Assembly: GCA_900696645.1 (NCBI GenBank)
Contig: CAADGV010000024.1
Span: 128,912-192,911 of the forward strand
Source: an uncultured Chlorobiota bacterium
GTDB taxonomy: Bacteria; Bacteroidota; Ignavibacteria; UBA10030; UBA6906
DNA length: 64,000 nucleotides
Reading direction: 5' to 3'
The position numbers and the translations under genes are program-made. Position 1 is the first letter of the stretch, and each line of letters opens with the position of its first letter. The notes beneath the pieces were generated by a model. That model saw nothing but the letters and a program-made list of their open reading frames with translations, was not told the DNA's origin and made no database searches. Positions 28,322 to 37,076 of this stretch are shown piece after piece.

Positions 28322-28645
28322 ATGGCACACACCTACGAACAACTCAGCAAAATGACCGTTACCCAGCTTCGGGAGATTGCCCAAGGAATCGAGCACGAGG
28401 CGGTCAAGGGTTTCAGTACAATGCACAAGGAGAAACTCCTGCCTGCACTCTGCACGGCGCTCGGCGTTGAAGCACACGTCCATCATGAAGTGAAAGGCAT
28501 CAACAAGGTGGCCGTGAAAGCCGAAATCAAGATGATGAAAGCAAAACGTGACGCGGCGTTGAAGGAAAAGAACTACGCGGAGCACAAGCAAGCGCTGCGG
28601 AGAATCCACGACCTGAAGCGTGCATTACGGAAGGCGATAGTATAA
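28322..28645 (+). CDS. Small protein with Rho-N/SAP-like N-terminus
   Basis: A 107-residue basic protein. The first half (MTVTQLREIAQGIEHEAVKG, then MHKEKLLPALCTAL) resembles the helix-extended-helix of Rho N-terminal/SAP-like domains, often nucleic-acid binding. The second half is helical and Lys/Arg-rich (EIKMMKAKRDAALKEK). A clear GGAAGG precedes the ATG. It sits alone between the Rsb cluster and an injection-system-like protein. Nucleic-acid binding is inference. Confidence 0.6.
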   Translation: MAHTYEQLSKMTVTQLREIAQGIEHEAVKGFSTMHKEKLLPALCTALGVEAHVHHEVKGINKVAVKAEIKMMKAKRDAALKEKNYAEHKQALRRIHDLKRALRKAIV

Positions 28646-28763
28646 AGTCGGCATCCGGCAGCTCCCTGACCGTGCAGCAAATGTTCTTTCACGCATCGTC
28701 CCGACAGTCTGTGCCGGTTCCGGCATTCCGGGAAGATTTACTCTTCACTAAGGAGAAGAAGCT

Positions 28764-29246
28764 ATGTCCGGTTTCAAGTCGAGCGGGTACAAACGGGTCC
28801 GGTATTTTGAAGGAAAGATGCTCACTGTCGATGATCTCGCGACGGAACAGAATTATCATCGTGAGAAGCAGAAGTTGCACAACAAAGCATTGCACGGGGC
28901 AGGCATTGTTTCGGGTTTGGAAATCAGCGTCAAAGGTACATCACTCAGCGTAAACCCGGGCCTCGCGCTTGATCCCTTTGGCAACGAAATCCTTGTGCCT
29001 GGTTCCGTTCGTCAGAATCTACCCTCCGGAAAGAAGACTGTGTACGTCTGCCTTGCGTATTCCGAGCGTGAAACCGATCCCGTCCCTTCCGGGCACAGAA
29101 CCCCCCAGTACAGCCGGACTGAGGAGGGGTTTACGTTGTTGATCGAAACAGCGCCGGGGCAGGACTGCATACCCATTGCACGACTCGCTAAAACAGGCAA
29201 CAGGTGGCGAACCGACAAGAAGTTCAAGCCCCCGCGAACAAGGTAG
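28764..29246 (+). CDS. Protein resembling a contractile-injection-locus component, orphan
   Basis: A 160-residue protein. The first 80 residues (RVRYFEGKMLTVDDLATEQ, YHREKQKLHNKALHGAGIV, GLEISVKG) resemble a conserved domain I associate with proteins of extracellular contractile injection (phage-tail-like) loci, which read like YFDGQ-L-DFxxEQxYH-RLHN-LHGxGIVxGLxV. The rest is beta-rich (VNPGLALDPFGNEIL). A strong AAGGAGAAG ribosome site precedes it. No sheath, tube or baseplate genes are present. Function unknown; the resemblance is from memory. Confidence 0.6.
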   Translation: MSGFKSSGYKRVRYFEGKMLTVDDLATEQNYHREKQKLHNKALHGAGIVSGLEISVKGTSLSVNPGLALDPFGNEILVPGSVRQNLPSGKKTVYVCLAYSERETDPVPSGHRTPQYSRTEEGFTLLIETAPGQDCIPIARLAKTGNRWRTDKKFKPPRTR

Positions 29247-29299
29247 TTGTCAATCGGCGTGAGTATATCTTCTCCATAACCATCCAAGAAAGAACGAAT

Positions 29300-30988
29300 A
29301 TGTTCATCAGGATACTGAGTGTCGTTGCCGGTCTGCTGTGTTACGCAACGCTCGGATTAGCACAGACAAGCCAGCCATCTTTCACACGCACCGACTCGCT
29401 GCGCGGCATGTTGACGCCCCTGCGTACCTGCTACGACGTAACGTATTATCATCTCTCGGTTAAGGTGGACACGGCAACACGCTCGATCGAGGGATTCACT
29501 ACAATCAAGTTCAATGTTGTGCAAGACTTTGATGTATTGCAGGTGGATTTGTTCGAGACTATGAAGATTGGCCGGATACTGTTTGAGGGGAATTCTGAAC
29601 TGCAATACGAGCGTGAGCATGCCGCCGTGTTTGTCCGCTTTCCGAGAAAGCTGAAGCGAAAAGGCGTGCATGAGATTACGATTCACTATTCCGGCACCCC
29701 TCAGGAAGCACAGAGGCCACCGTGGGGCGGAGGATTTACATGGGCACGCGACGGCGAGGGGAATACCTGGGTTGCCGTTACGTGCCAGGGTTTGGGTGCA
29801 AGCTCATGGTGGCCCAACAAGGATCATCAATCGGACGAGCCGGACAGCATGATGATCAGCGTGACGGTTCCTTCGAATCTCATGAATGTCTCCAACGGCC
29901 GCCTGCGGAAAATGGAAGATTTGCCGGACGGCTCGACCAGATACGATTGGTTCGTCAGTTATCCGATTAACAACTACAATGTTACGCTGAACATTGCCCG
30001 CTACGCCCGCTTCAGCGATGTGTATGTAAGCGGGAAGGATACGCTTACGCTCGACTACTACGTTCTTCCCGAAAATGTGGCCAAGGCCCGCAGGCAGTTC
30101 GAGCAGGTGAAGCCAATGATGAAATGCTTCGAACACTATTTCGGGCCGTATCCGTTTGTTCGAGACGGCTACAAACTTGTGGAGTCGCCGCATTTGGGAA
30201 TGGAGCATCAGAGCGCCGTTGCGTACGGCAACAACTACTTGCAGGGATACAGGGGCAGATCATCATCCGAGGTGGGACTGATGTTCGATTTCATCATCAT
30301 TCATGAAACGGCCCATGAGTGGTGGGGGAACAGCGTCACATCGAACGACATCGCCGATATGTGGATTCATGAGAGTTTTGGCGCGTACGCCGAAGCCGTG
30401 TACGTTGAGTGTCTGTTCGGGTATCATAAGGCGATGCAATACGTGAACGGCAAGAAATGGAATGTGCAGAACGACCGTCCCATCATCGGCACGTATGGCG
30501 TTCATCAACGCGGCTCCGGCGACATGTACGACAAGGGACAGCTTGTGCTGAACACGCTGCGGCACGCCATCAACAATGATTCCCAGTGGTGGGATATCGT
30601 GAAGAGCATTGCGCAGCGGTTCAGATACAGTTCTATCGATGCAGAGGATATTTTCAGGCTTGTCAACGAAAAGACGAAATCGGATTACACCTATTTCTTT
30701 GAACAATATTTCAAAAGTACAAAACCGCCCCGGCTTGAGGCAGCCTTGACCAAAAAGGGGGCTGCCGTTGAACTGCGCCACCGATGGGTTGCAGATGTAG
30801 AGGATTTCCGTATGCCCGTCAAAATCACCGCCGGAGCGGGTGAGTATGCCTTTATCCATCCGACGACATCGTGGCAAACGACCCGACTCGACAAGCTAAA
30901 TCCACTGGAATTCCGTGTTGCAGAAGAGCAGTTCTATGTGGATGTGAGAGTGACTGTTCAATACCTGGATCCGGCCGGAGGGCACTGA
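29300..30988 (+). CDS. M1 family aminopeptidase, secreted
   Basis: A 562-residue gluzincin. A signal peptide (about 1-21) is followed by the beta N-domain and the catalytic domain. The substrate-anchoring GAMEN-type motif reads GMEHQSAVAY (about 300), and the zinc site is HETAHEWWGN (H335, E336, H339) with the third ligand in HESFGAYAE (E358). M1 enzymes remove N-terminal residues from peptides. ATG 29300 starts the signal peptide; the upstream in-frame start at 29204 lies inside the previous gene. Confidence 0.93.
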   Translation: MFIRILSVVAGLLCYATLGLAQTSQPSFTRTDSLRGMLTPLRTCYDVTYYHLSVKVDTATRSIEGFTTIKFNVVQDFDVLQVDLFETMKIGRILFEGNSELQYEREHAAVFVRFPRKLKRKGVHEITIHYSGTPQEAQRPPWGGGFTWARDGEGNTWVAVTCQGLGASSWWPNKDHQSDEPDSMMISVTVPSNLMNVSNGRLRKMEDLPDGSTRYDWFVSYPINNYNVTLNIARYARFSDVYVSGKDTLTLDYYVLPENVAKARRQFEQVKPMMKCFEHYFGPYPFVRDGYKLVESPHLGMEHQSAVAYGNNYLQGYRGRSSSEVGLMFDFIIIHETAHEWWGNSVTSNDIADMWIHESFGAYAEAVYVECLFGYHKAMQYVNGKKWNVQNDRPIIGTYGVHQRGSGDMYDKGQLVLNTLRHAINNDSQWWDIVKSIAQRFRYSSIDAEDIFRLVNEKTKSDYTYFFEQYFKSTKPPRLEAALTKKGAAVELRHRWVADVEDFRMPVKITAGAGEYAFIHPTTSWQTTRLDKLNPLEFRVAEEQFYVDVRVTVQYLDPAGGH

Positions 30989-31019
30989 TTCTCCTAAATG
31001 CCTGAGCAATGCAAAGGAG

Positions 31020-31181
31020 CTGAATCACAGACGCCCTGCGCAAGCCGCCGCCAATCTCCCCCACGAAAAAACCGCAATCGAGCGTCAAATCGCCGCTACC
31101 GACAAGCAGATCGACGCTCTCGTCTATGAACTCTACGGCCTGACGGACGAAGAAATCAAAATCGTAGAAAGTACCCCGTAG
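31020..31181 (+). pseudogene. C-terminal remnant of a type II restriction-modification enzyme
   Basis: The frame ending at the TAG of 31179-31181 reads LPHEKTAIERQIAATDKQID followed by ALVYELYGLTDEEIKIVE. This is the characteristic C-terminus of Eco57I/TaqI-type (class IIG or methyltransferase) restriction-modification proteins. No start codon or catalytic region is present; directly upstream lies the intact M1 gene stop (30988). The rest of the gap, to 31411, holds a near-palindrome ACGTTCA-GT-TGAACGT at 31184-31199 and nothing else I can interpret. The large body of the gene has been deleted. Confidence 0.72.
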
Positions 31182-31411
31182 GAACGTTCAGTTGAACGTC
31201 CCCCACCAAGTGAAGAGGAGACTGGGAAGAGAGAATGGGGTTTAGGGCAGGCCGTGGGTTTCTTGTCAGATTTCCCTCCTCTTTGTAGAAGATTCAATCG
31301 ACATTTTGCCAGAGCATCCCGATTCCCGCAGCCGTTCGGCTTTTGGTCTGCTTGGCATGTGTGTTGCTTATTTTCACACAGTTCGGATAGCCTTCAACAA
31401 AGCGTAGTACT

Positions 31412-31939
31412 ATGTCAAGCTTTCATGCTATGATGTCAATAGGCGCCCTTGTATTGCTCACGACAATACTCATGGGTTACAATCAGCGCACCGCAATGTC
31501 TGCTCTTGATATCACCCGGGCAAAGGAAGCTCAGGCCATGACTGCGCTGGGTTCATCATACATCGAGTTTGCCCAGGGGTTGGCGTACGACAGGTATTCC
31601 GACACTGCATCAGTTGCCCCGGGCAACGCATCTCTTTTTACTCCCTCAGCTTCCCTCGGGCCCGACGGCGGTGCCGAGGATACTCTTACCTCGTTCAACG
31701 ACTTTGATGATTTGAACGGATATCAACTCGACAGAACAGGGCCTGACGCTAAAGGGTATCGGGCATTGTTCAATGTTCGCTATGTGTTGCCGGGCGATGT
31801 GAATGCCTACACAAGCAATAAGACCTTTTCGAAACGACTTGATATCAAGCTCTGGAGAATCAATCCCCCGTTTCACGGTGCTGACAAGGCAGATACTGTC
31901 CGCCTTCACTATGTCATGGGATATTTCCTCTTTGAATGA
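31412..31939 (+). CDS. Pseudopilin-like membrane protein 1
   Basis: A 175-residue protein with a short N-terminus and one hydrophobic segment (about 7-24), then an extended mostly polar domain starting ITRAKEAQAMTALGSSYIEFAQ. It lies directly before two proteins of similar build (stops and starts about 9 bases apart), which suggests a pilus-like minor pilin set. I do not recognise it by name. The canonical prepilin cleavage motif (G-F/M-T-L-x-E) is not obvious. Confidence 0.6.
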   Translation: MSSFHAMMSIGALVLLTTILMGYNQRTAMSALDITRAKEAQAMTALGSSYIEFAQGLAYDRYSDTASVAPGNASLFTPSASLGPDGGAEDTLTSFNDFDDLNGYQLDRTGPDAKGYRALFNVRYVLPGDVNAYTSNKTFSKRLDIKLWRINPPFHGADKADTVRLHYVMGYFLFE

Positions 31940-31948
31940 AAAGGTAAA

Positions 31949-32554
31949 ATGGCAACTGCATTAGATTTGCTCATTTCGATGTTCATCGGCATTGCCATTT
32001 TCGGAATCATCATTGCCGGAACCCGGAATGCTGCGGATGACTCCTCCTTTCAGCGTTATGAAACGCAAACCATGGAATCGCTGCTTTCGACAATGGAAGT
32101 ACTGGAATCGGACATGCGGAATGCAGGGGCGGGAGTAGCGGATACGTTGCCGATGATCAGCCGCGCCGAGTTTTCTGAGGTGATACTGCATCAGGTTATC
32201 AAACGAGGTTCGGCAAAGGTGGATACCATCCACTACTCATTGGGTTCGACGGGCGAGTTATCGAAAACAGAAAATCCCAACGACAGATACCTGTACAGAA
32301 AGGTGAACAAGGAACCGGCTCTGCGTGTCGGGGTTGTAACGGAATTTGGGCTCCGCTATCTAACGGCGGCCAATGTCGTATTACCCGTACCCGTTCCAAC
32401 TGATCGCCTGTCGGAAATCAATGCGGTTGAACTGACTATCGAAGTCCAGAGCATGAATGCACTTGAAAATGCCGCAGGAATAGAAGGCCCAAAACGCTAT
32501 TCTGCTTCCCGTTTTGATAACCGAAGGTTTGAATCTAAAAATCTGAAACGTTAG
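31949..32554 (+). CDS. Pseudopilin-like membrane protein 2 (PilW-like)
   Basis: A 201-residue protein beginning MATALDLLISMFIGIAIFGI, then an amphipathic helix and a segment reading ESLLSTMEVLESDMRNAGAG. The MxxDMRxAG-type phrase recalls PilW and other minor pilins. The rest is beta-rich. It is the middle member of a three-gene cassette. The leading Gly-x-Thr/Phe cleavage site is absent, so processing by a prepilin peptidase is uncertain. Confidence 0.62.
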   Translation: MATALDLLISMFIGIAIFGIIIAGTRNAADDSSFQRYETQTMESLLSTMEVLESDMRNAGAGVADTLPMISRAEFSEVILHQVIKRGSAKVDTIHYSLGSTGELSKTENPNDRYLYRKVNKEPALRVGVVTEFGLRYLTAANVVLPVPVPTDRLSEINAVELTIEVQSMNALENAAGIEGPKRYSASRFDNRRFESKNLKR

Positions 32555-32563
32555 GAGATTTCA

Positions 32564-33823
32564 ATGCTCAGCAAAGCTTCGTTAATCATGGTAATGGGAT
32601 TTGGCGCAATTATCGGCTACGTCGGGCTGAATATGGCCCGGAATGCGGGCACAGCCAACGACGGTAGCTCGATATACGCCGAGAAGGCAACATTGCAGAA
32701 TCTCGCATTCACCGGAGCAAACATAGGCCTGGCAAACCTCTACCAGGATTCGCTATGGCGCGGGCCAGTAACACAGCAGGTTAATGTGAATGGAATAGCG
32801 GGAAGCTTCACGGTTCTTGCGGAGAAGGGAGCCTCAGGGGCACTCGTCCGCAGTATTTCCTCTTTGAGATCAATTGCAGGGCCTATGAGGCACGATACTG
32901 TCGAAATATCCTTCACGGAATTCGAGGAAAACAGCTTCTCGCTGTACGCATGGATGAGCAACAATGAAGGGAAGGTTTACTGGTTTACGGGAGACACAGT
33001 GCGGGGTGCCCTGCATTCGAACTCAAGCCTGAATGTTTCCGGCTATCCGGTGTTCATGGAAAAAGTGACGACTGCAGGTGACATTAAAGGGGATAAGACG
33101 AATGCACAGTTCAAAAAGGGATACAAGACCGGTGCTTCGCGCATTACATTCCCGAGTGATCTCTCGAGACTGGTGACAGCGGCAAACACGGGGGGGCGAT
33201 ACTACACACAGGCGGTTGAAGTAACGTTGCAACCAGGGTCAAGTGCTGCGGGTGACGGAAGGGCTATTGTGCGTTCGCTTTCAGGTACCGCGATCAATGA
33301 CACCATCCGTGTTTCTGCTTCAGGCTTCAATGGGGTTATCGGAAGTTCCCAAAAAGTGAACGTAAAGGGAACACTCGACGGGAAATTGACGGTGTTTTCT
33401 CAACAAGATATCTGGATCCAGGACGATGTGATCTACGCAAGCGGATCCAATTACTCAACAGGAAACGACTTGCTGGGACTGGTTGCTGAAAGGAATGTTA
33501 TCATCGCAAACAATCAAGCCAATGCCCAATTGGTTAAGGTACAGGCCAGCATCTTCTGCAGAAGCGGCTCCTTCTATGCCGAAAACTACCAGAACCGGCC
33601 AAAAGGTGTTCTGCATGTCCAGGGCTCCATCGTCCAAAATGATCGAGGGGCCGTTGGTACTTTCTCCGGCTCATCTCACTTATCCGGATTCTTGAAACGG
33701 TATACGTATGACCAACGGCTTGCCAACAACCAAGTCCGGCCGCCATTCTATCCGGGGTTCTTCGATCTGCGCCGGAGAATAGCAGGTTGGTGGATTGGGG
33801 GTGGAGGGGTAGAAGCCGGATGA
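32564..33823 (+). CDS. PilX-like / DUF4900-like surface protein
   Basis: A 419-residue protein with an N-terminal hydrophobic helix (about 5-24), then [19 protein letters not shown], similar to PilX-type minor pilins. The long C-terminal region carries [17 protein letters not shown] and repeated beta-rich stretches ([20 protein letters not shown]), resembling DUF4900-type extracellular domains. It ends the cassette and is followed by a terminator. A surface or pilus-tip role is inferred from this context. Confidence 0.6.
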   Translation: MLSKASLIMVMGFGAIIGYVGLNMARNAGTANDGSSIYAEKATLQNLAFTGANIGLANLYQDSLWRGPVTQQVNVNGIAGSFTVLAEKGASGALVRSISSLRSIAGPMRHDTVEISFTEFEENSFSLYAWMSNNEGKVYWFTGDTVRGALHSNSSLNVSGYPVFMEKVTTAGDIKGDKTNAQFKKGYKTGASRITFPSDLSRLVTAANTGGRYYTQAVEVTLQPGSSAAGDGRAIVRSLSGTAINDTIRVSASGFNGVIGSSQKVNVKGTLDGKLTVFSQQDIWIQDDVIYASGSNYSTGNDLLGLVAERNVIIANNQANAQLVKVQASIFCRSGSFYAENYQNRPKGVLHVQGSIVQNDRGAVGTFSGSSHLSGFLKRYTYDQRLANNQVRPPFYPGFFDLRRRIAGWWIGGGGVEAG

Positions 33824-33880
33824 AGTTCCATCCGGCAAAACTCACCTTGTGAGAGCAACGGGCGTTCAACTCGAGCAGAG

Positions 33881-33913
33881 GGCCGATAATAAGTGTATCG
33901 GCCTTTTCCTTTT
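33881..33913 (+). terminator. Rho-independent terminator
   Basis: GGCCGATA (33881-33888) and TATCGGCC (33896-33903) form a perfect 8-base stem with a 7-base loop, followed by TTTTCCTTTTT. It ends the pseudopilin cassette and argues that the YyaL gene starts at ATG 34014 and not at the in-frame 33849. Confidence 0.85.
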
Positions 33914-34013
33914 TGCAGGGGAAAGGAAAGTTTGTACCTTTCAAGTGTGCCGAACTTGGCAATTGTGGCGATTGCTTCCTATCAAGGACAGAATTCACAA
34001 CGCAATTATACCC

Positions 34014-36140
34014 ATGCATTTCCCAAAGAGACAAAACCGCCTCGCCCGCGAAAAAAGTCCGTATCTCCTTCAGCATGCAAACAACCCCGTTGATTGGTAT
34101 CCGTGGGGGGAAGAGGCATTCGCTAAAGCCCGGTCAGAGGGTAAGCCGATTTTCCTTTCCGTCGGCTATTCAACGTGCCATTGGTGCCACGTGATGGAGC
34201 GTGAATCATTCGAAGTCGAATCCATCGCCGGGATCATGAACGAACATTTTGTCAACATCAAAGTCGATCGCGAGGAACGTCCTGACGTTGACAAGGTGTA
34301 CATGACGTCACTCCAGGCGATGGGTGAGAACGGCGGCTGGCCGATGTCGATGTTTCTTACTCCCGAGCTTAAACCATTTTTTGGCGGAACGTACTTCCCT
34401 CCCGAGAACAGATACGGCAGAATTGGATTTCCCGAATTACTGCAACGCATCACCCACGCTTGGAAGAACGAACGCGAACGGGTAGCGGAATCTGCCAAGA
34501 GTATTGCACAGTTTCTGCACGATTTGCCGACGGCAATGAAAGGAACAGAATCGCTTGACATCGCGTTGTTGCAGACTTGTTTCACCCAGGCAACAAGGAA
34601 CTACGACACGCAGTTCGGCGGGTTCGGAGGCGGACCGAAATTTCCCCGGCCGGCGGTGTTCAACTTTCTGCTTCGTTACTTCAACCGCACGGGCGAACTG
34701 AAAGCTATTGACATGACCTGCCATACGTTGCGTCAGATGTCCAACGGGGGCATGTACGACCACATCGGCGGCGGTTATCATCGCTACTCCGTGGATGGCC
34801 AATGGCGGGTTCCGCATTTCGAGAAGATGTTGTACGACCAGGCACAGATTTGCATTTCACTGACGGACGCATACCTAATAACCCGAGACCCCTTTTTTGC
34901 GCGCCGATTACGTGAAACCCTCGCGTACGTGTTGCGAGACTTAACGGACAAGAAGGGTGGATTTTATTCTGCTGAAGATGCAGACAGCAGACTTCCGGAT
35001 GCTATCGATGAAACAGGTGAGGGGGCATTTTATGTGTGGTCGAAAAAGGAAATAAACGATGCGCTCGGTCAGGAAGCAAAGATGTTCAGCTTCTACTACG
35101 GCGTGGAGGAAAGCGGAAACGCATTGAACGATCCGCAGCATGAATTCACGGGAAAGAACATTCTGTATGTTGCCAACACAGTTGCTGAAACTGCGGCCTT
35201 TGCCCGCGTGAGCGAAGCAGAGGTTGAGGCACGGCTTGAGCGTGCACGGAAGCAGTTGTTCGATATCCGGTCGAAGCGATCGCGGCCTCATCTTGATGAC
35301 AAAATCATTACTGCCTGGAACGGCCTCATGGTCTCCGCATTTGCGCGTGCAGCGCAGGCGCTGAATGAGACGGCGTATGTGCAGGCAGCTGAACGAGCCG
35401 CAGCGTTTATTGCGGACACTCTCTACAACAAACAATCAAACACTCTCCTTCGCCGGTTTCGTGAGGGAGAAGCAAAGTTCGAAGCATATCTTGATGACTA
35501 CGCATTCCTCATTCAGGGGCTGATTGATTTGTATGAAACATCGTTCGAGCCCCGGTGGCTTCAACAAGCAATGCAGTTGACGGAAAAGAAGATTGAGTTG
35601 TTTTGGGATGAAGGAGGGGGAGGGTTCTTTGATACAACAGGAAGGGATATCTCAATTCTGGTTCGTATGAAAGAACAGTATGATGGTGCCGAGCCAACGG
35701 GGAATTCTGTAGCAGCAATGAACCTGCTCCGCTTGTCCGCAATGACGGATAATCGTGATTGGCGTGAGAAAGCCGAACGAACGTTGAGGGCATTCGGCGA
35801 TGTGCTGCAGAAGGCGCCGCTCGCAATGCCCCAGATGGCTGCGGCGTTTGATTTTTCAATTGATGGCGTAAAGCAGATTGTGCTTGCAGGAAAGCGGCAT
35901 GATGAGACAACACGCAAGATGATAAGGGAAATCCACTCCCGCTATCTCCCGAACAAAGTCCTCATCCTTATTGATGAGGAAGCACAACAGATGGATTTCG
36001 GAAGTGCGGGCACGTTTCTGAAATCCGTTTCGATGATTGATGAGAAGCCGACTGCATACGTGTGTGAGGACTTTGTCTGCCAACTTCCGACAACCAGCAT
36101 CTCAGAAATGATCAAGTTACTTGAAAGAAGATCGAAGTAG
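34014..36140 (+). CDS. YyaL/SSP411-type thioredoxin-domain protein
   Basis: A 708-residue protein of the YyaL (spermatogenesis-associated 20-like) family. The N-terminal thioredoxin-like part reads [21 protein letters not shown] and has a C55-HW-C58 motif, while the later part forms an (alpha/alpha)6 barrel of the glycosidase/epimerase fold ([30 protein letters not shown]). The biochemical role of the family is unsettled. It stands alone between two terminators. Confidence 0.93.
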   Translation: MHFPKRQNRLAREKSPYLLQHANNPVDWYPWGEEAFAKARSEGKPIFLSVGYSTCHWCHVMERESFEVESIAGIMNEHFVNIKVDREERPDVDKVYMTSLQAMGENGGWPMSMFLTPELKPFFGGTYFPPENRYGRIGFPELLQRITHAWKNERERVAESAKSIAQFLHDLPTAMKGTESLDIALLQTCFTQATRNYDTQFGGFGGGPKFPRPAVFNFLLRYFNRTGELKAIDMTCHTLRQMSNGGMYDHIGGGYHRYSVDGQWRVPHFEKMLYDQAQICISLTDAYLITRDPFFARRLRETLAYVLRDLTDKKGGFYSAEDADSRLPDAIDETGEGAFYVWSKKEINDALGQEAKMFSFYYGVEESGNALNDPQHEFTGKNILYVANTVAETAAFARVSEAEVEARLERARKQLFDIRSKRSRPHLDDKIITAWNGLMVSAFARAAQALNETAYVQAAERAAAFIADTLYNKQSNTLLRRFREGEAKFEAYLDDYAFLIQGLIDLYETSFEPRWLQQAMQLTEKKIELFWDEGGGGFFDTTGRDISILVRMKEQYDGAEPTGNSVAAMNLLRLSAMTDNRDWREKAERTLRAFGDVLQKAPLAMPQMAAAFDFSIDGVKQIVLAGKRHDETTRKMIREIHSRYLPNKVLILIDEEAQQMDFGSAGTFLKSVSMIDEKPTAYVCEDFVCQLPTTSISEMIKLLERRSK

Positions 36141-36177
36141 AACGAACGAGCTTCACAAAGGAATTGCGGTGAACAGC

Positions 36178-36210
36178 AAAGCCGGAACGGCGTGTTCCGG
36201 CTTTCATTTT
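36178..36210 (+). terminator. Terminator between convergent genes
   Basis: AAAGCCGGAAC (36178-36188) and GTTCCGGCTTT (36194-36204) form a perfect 11-base stem with a 5-base loop, followed by CATTTT. It lies between the yyaL stop and the end of the reverse-strand gene at 36209, and may serve both. Confidence 0.85.
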
Positions 36211-36457
36211 AGTGGATTGGGCGGTTGAGGGTCCACCCGGGTTTGCGTTTCTTCATCTTCTCTTCAGCAGGATTTGTTTTGAGTTGCTCTGCAAGTTGCC
36301 GGGCGAACGTGTCTGCCTGATTCTTGTCCAAGAACCAATCGGTGCTGATGCTCTTCTTAAACAGCAGTCTCTTTCGTTGAAGGCGAACAATCCAGGGCAT
36401 TCCCTTCTCGTTTGCCTGCCTTGTTTCAATGATATAGTCGCCGATGGTTGTGTTCAT
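36209..36457 (-). CDS. Small conserved-looking hypothetical protein
   Basis: An 82-residue protein starting MNTTIGDYIIETRQ, basic, with a compact pattern (PWIVRLQRKRLLFKKSISTDWFLDKNQADTFARQLAEQL). The WFLDKNQADTFARQL section looks like one conserved helix. It points against its neighbours and overlaps only a long forward-frame extension of the arfB ORF. I do not recognise a family. The upstream in-frame start at 36496 adds a segment that looks non-coding. Confidence 0.55.
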   Translation of the reverse strand: MNTTIGDYIIETRQANEKGMPWIVRLQRKRLLFKKSISTDWFLDKNQADTFARQLAEQLKTNPAEEKMKKRKPGWTLNRPIH

Positions 36458-36541
36458 GGGAGAAATCCGCGGGAATGTTATGTATATTGTGAACACAAAG
36501 TACGCAGAAGCACAGCCAAGTTCAACATCGGCTCTCTTTCG

Positions 36542-36970
36542 ATGACGATTCAGATTACATCGGTGTTGTCCATTCCCGAACGTGAGGTAACATTCCGGTT
36601 TGCCCGGAGCAGCGGTCCGGGCGGACAGAATGTCAATAAAGTGGCAACGCGTGTCGAGTTGGTGTTCAACGTCAGGGATTCAGGGTCACTGACGAACGAG
36701 CAGAAAGAACGGGTCTTCGCCCGACTGGGTTCGCGCATCGATTCAGGCGGGAACCTTCACTGTGCATCACAAGAATCGCGGAGTCAATGGAGAAACCGCG
36801 AGGTTGTCGTTGAGAAGTTCGCGTCATTGTTGCGAAAAGCCCTCGCTGTTCAGAAGAAAAGAAAACCAACCAAACCCTCAGCAGCATCGCGGCATTCTCG
36901 CATCTGCAACAAGAAATCACACAGCGTGAAGAAGAAACTGCGGGGAAGAGTGAGCCCCGCCGGTGAGTGA
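36542..36970 (+). CDS. arfB: Peptidyl-tRNA hydrolase ArfB (ribosome rescue)
   Basis: A 142-residue protein related to class I release factors but without a codon-recognition domain. The GGQ motif is at 27-29 (SSGPGGQNVNKV), and the tail is basic and helical (KKRKPTKPS ... KKSHSVKKKLRGR), the element that enters the empty mRNA channel of stalled ribosomes. Length and layout match ArfB/YaeJ. ATG 36542 begins the conserved core; the longer frame to 36212 overlaps a reverse gene. Confidence 0.92.
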   Translation: MTIQITSVLSIPEREVTFRFARSSGPGGQNVNKVATRVELVFNVRDSGSLTNEQKERVFARLGSRIDSGGNLHCASQESRSQWRNREVVVEKFASLLRKALAVQKKRKPTKPSAASRHSRICNKKSHSVKKKLRGRVSPAGE

Positions 36971-36984
36971 TGGCCATACTGCTC

Positions 36985-37016
36985 TTCTTTAACACGGAAC
37001 TTCTTTAACACGGAAC
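36985..37016 (+). repeat. Tandem 16-base duplication
   Basis: TTCTTTAACACGGAAC occurs twice head to tail (36985-37000 and 37001-37016), followed by a third TTC. It lies in the short gap before the TonB receptor gene and looks like a replication slip. No function is evident. Confidence 0.85.
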
Positions 37017-37076
37017 TTCGTCCGCTGCTTCAGTGTTCTTAGCGTGCACTGCTCTTTCAATTAAGACATCCATACG

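Noticed and set aside
31184-31199. Near-palindrome ACGTTCA-GT-TGAACGT as an operator of the lost R-M system
   Set aside because: It is too short to assign, and no controller gene is present; kept only as part of the scar description.
36212-36541. The 110-codon N-terminal extension of the ArfB frame
   Set aside because: ArfB begins at its conserved core near 36542; the extension overlaps a terminator side and a reverse gene and has no domain.
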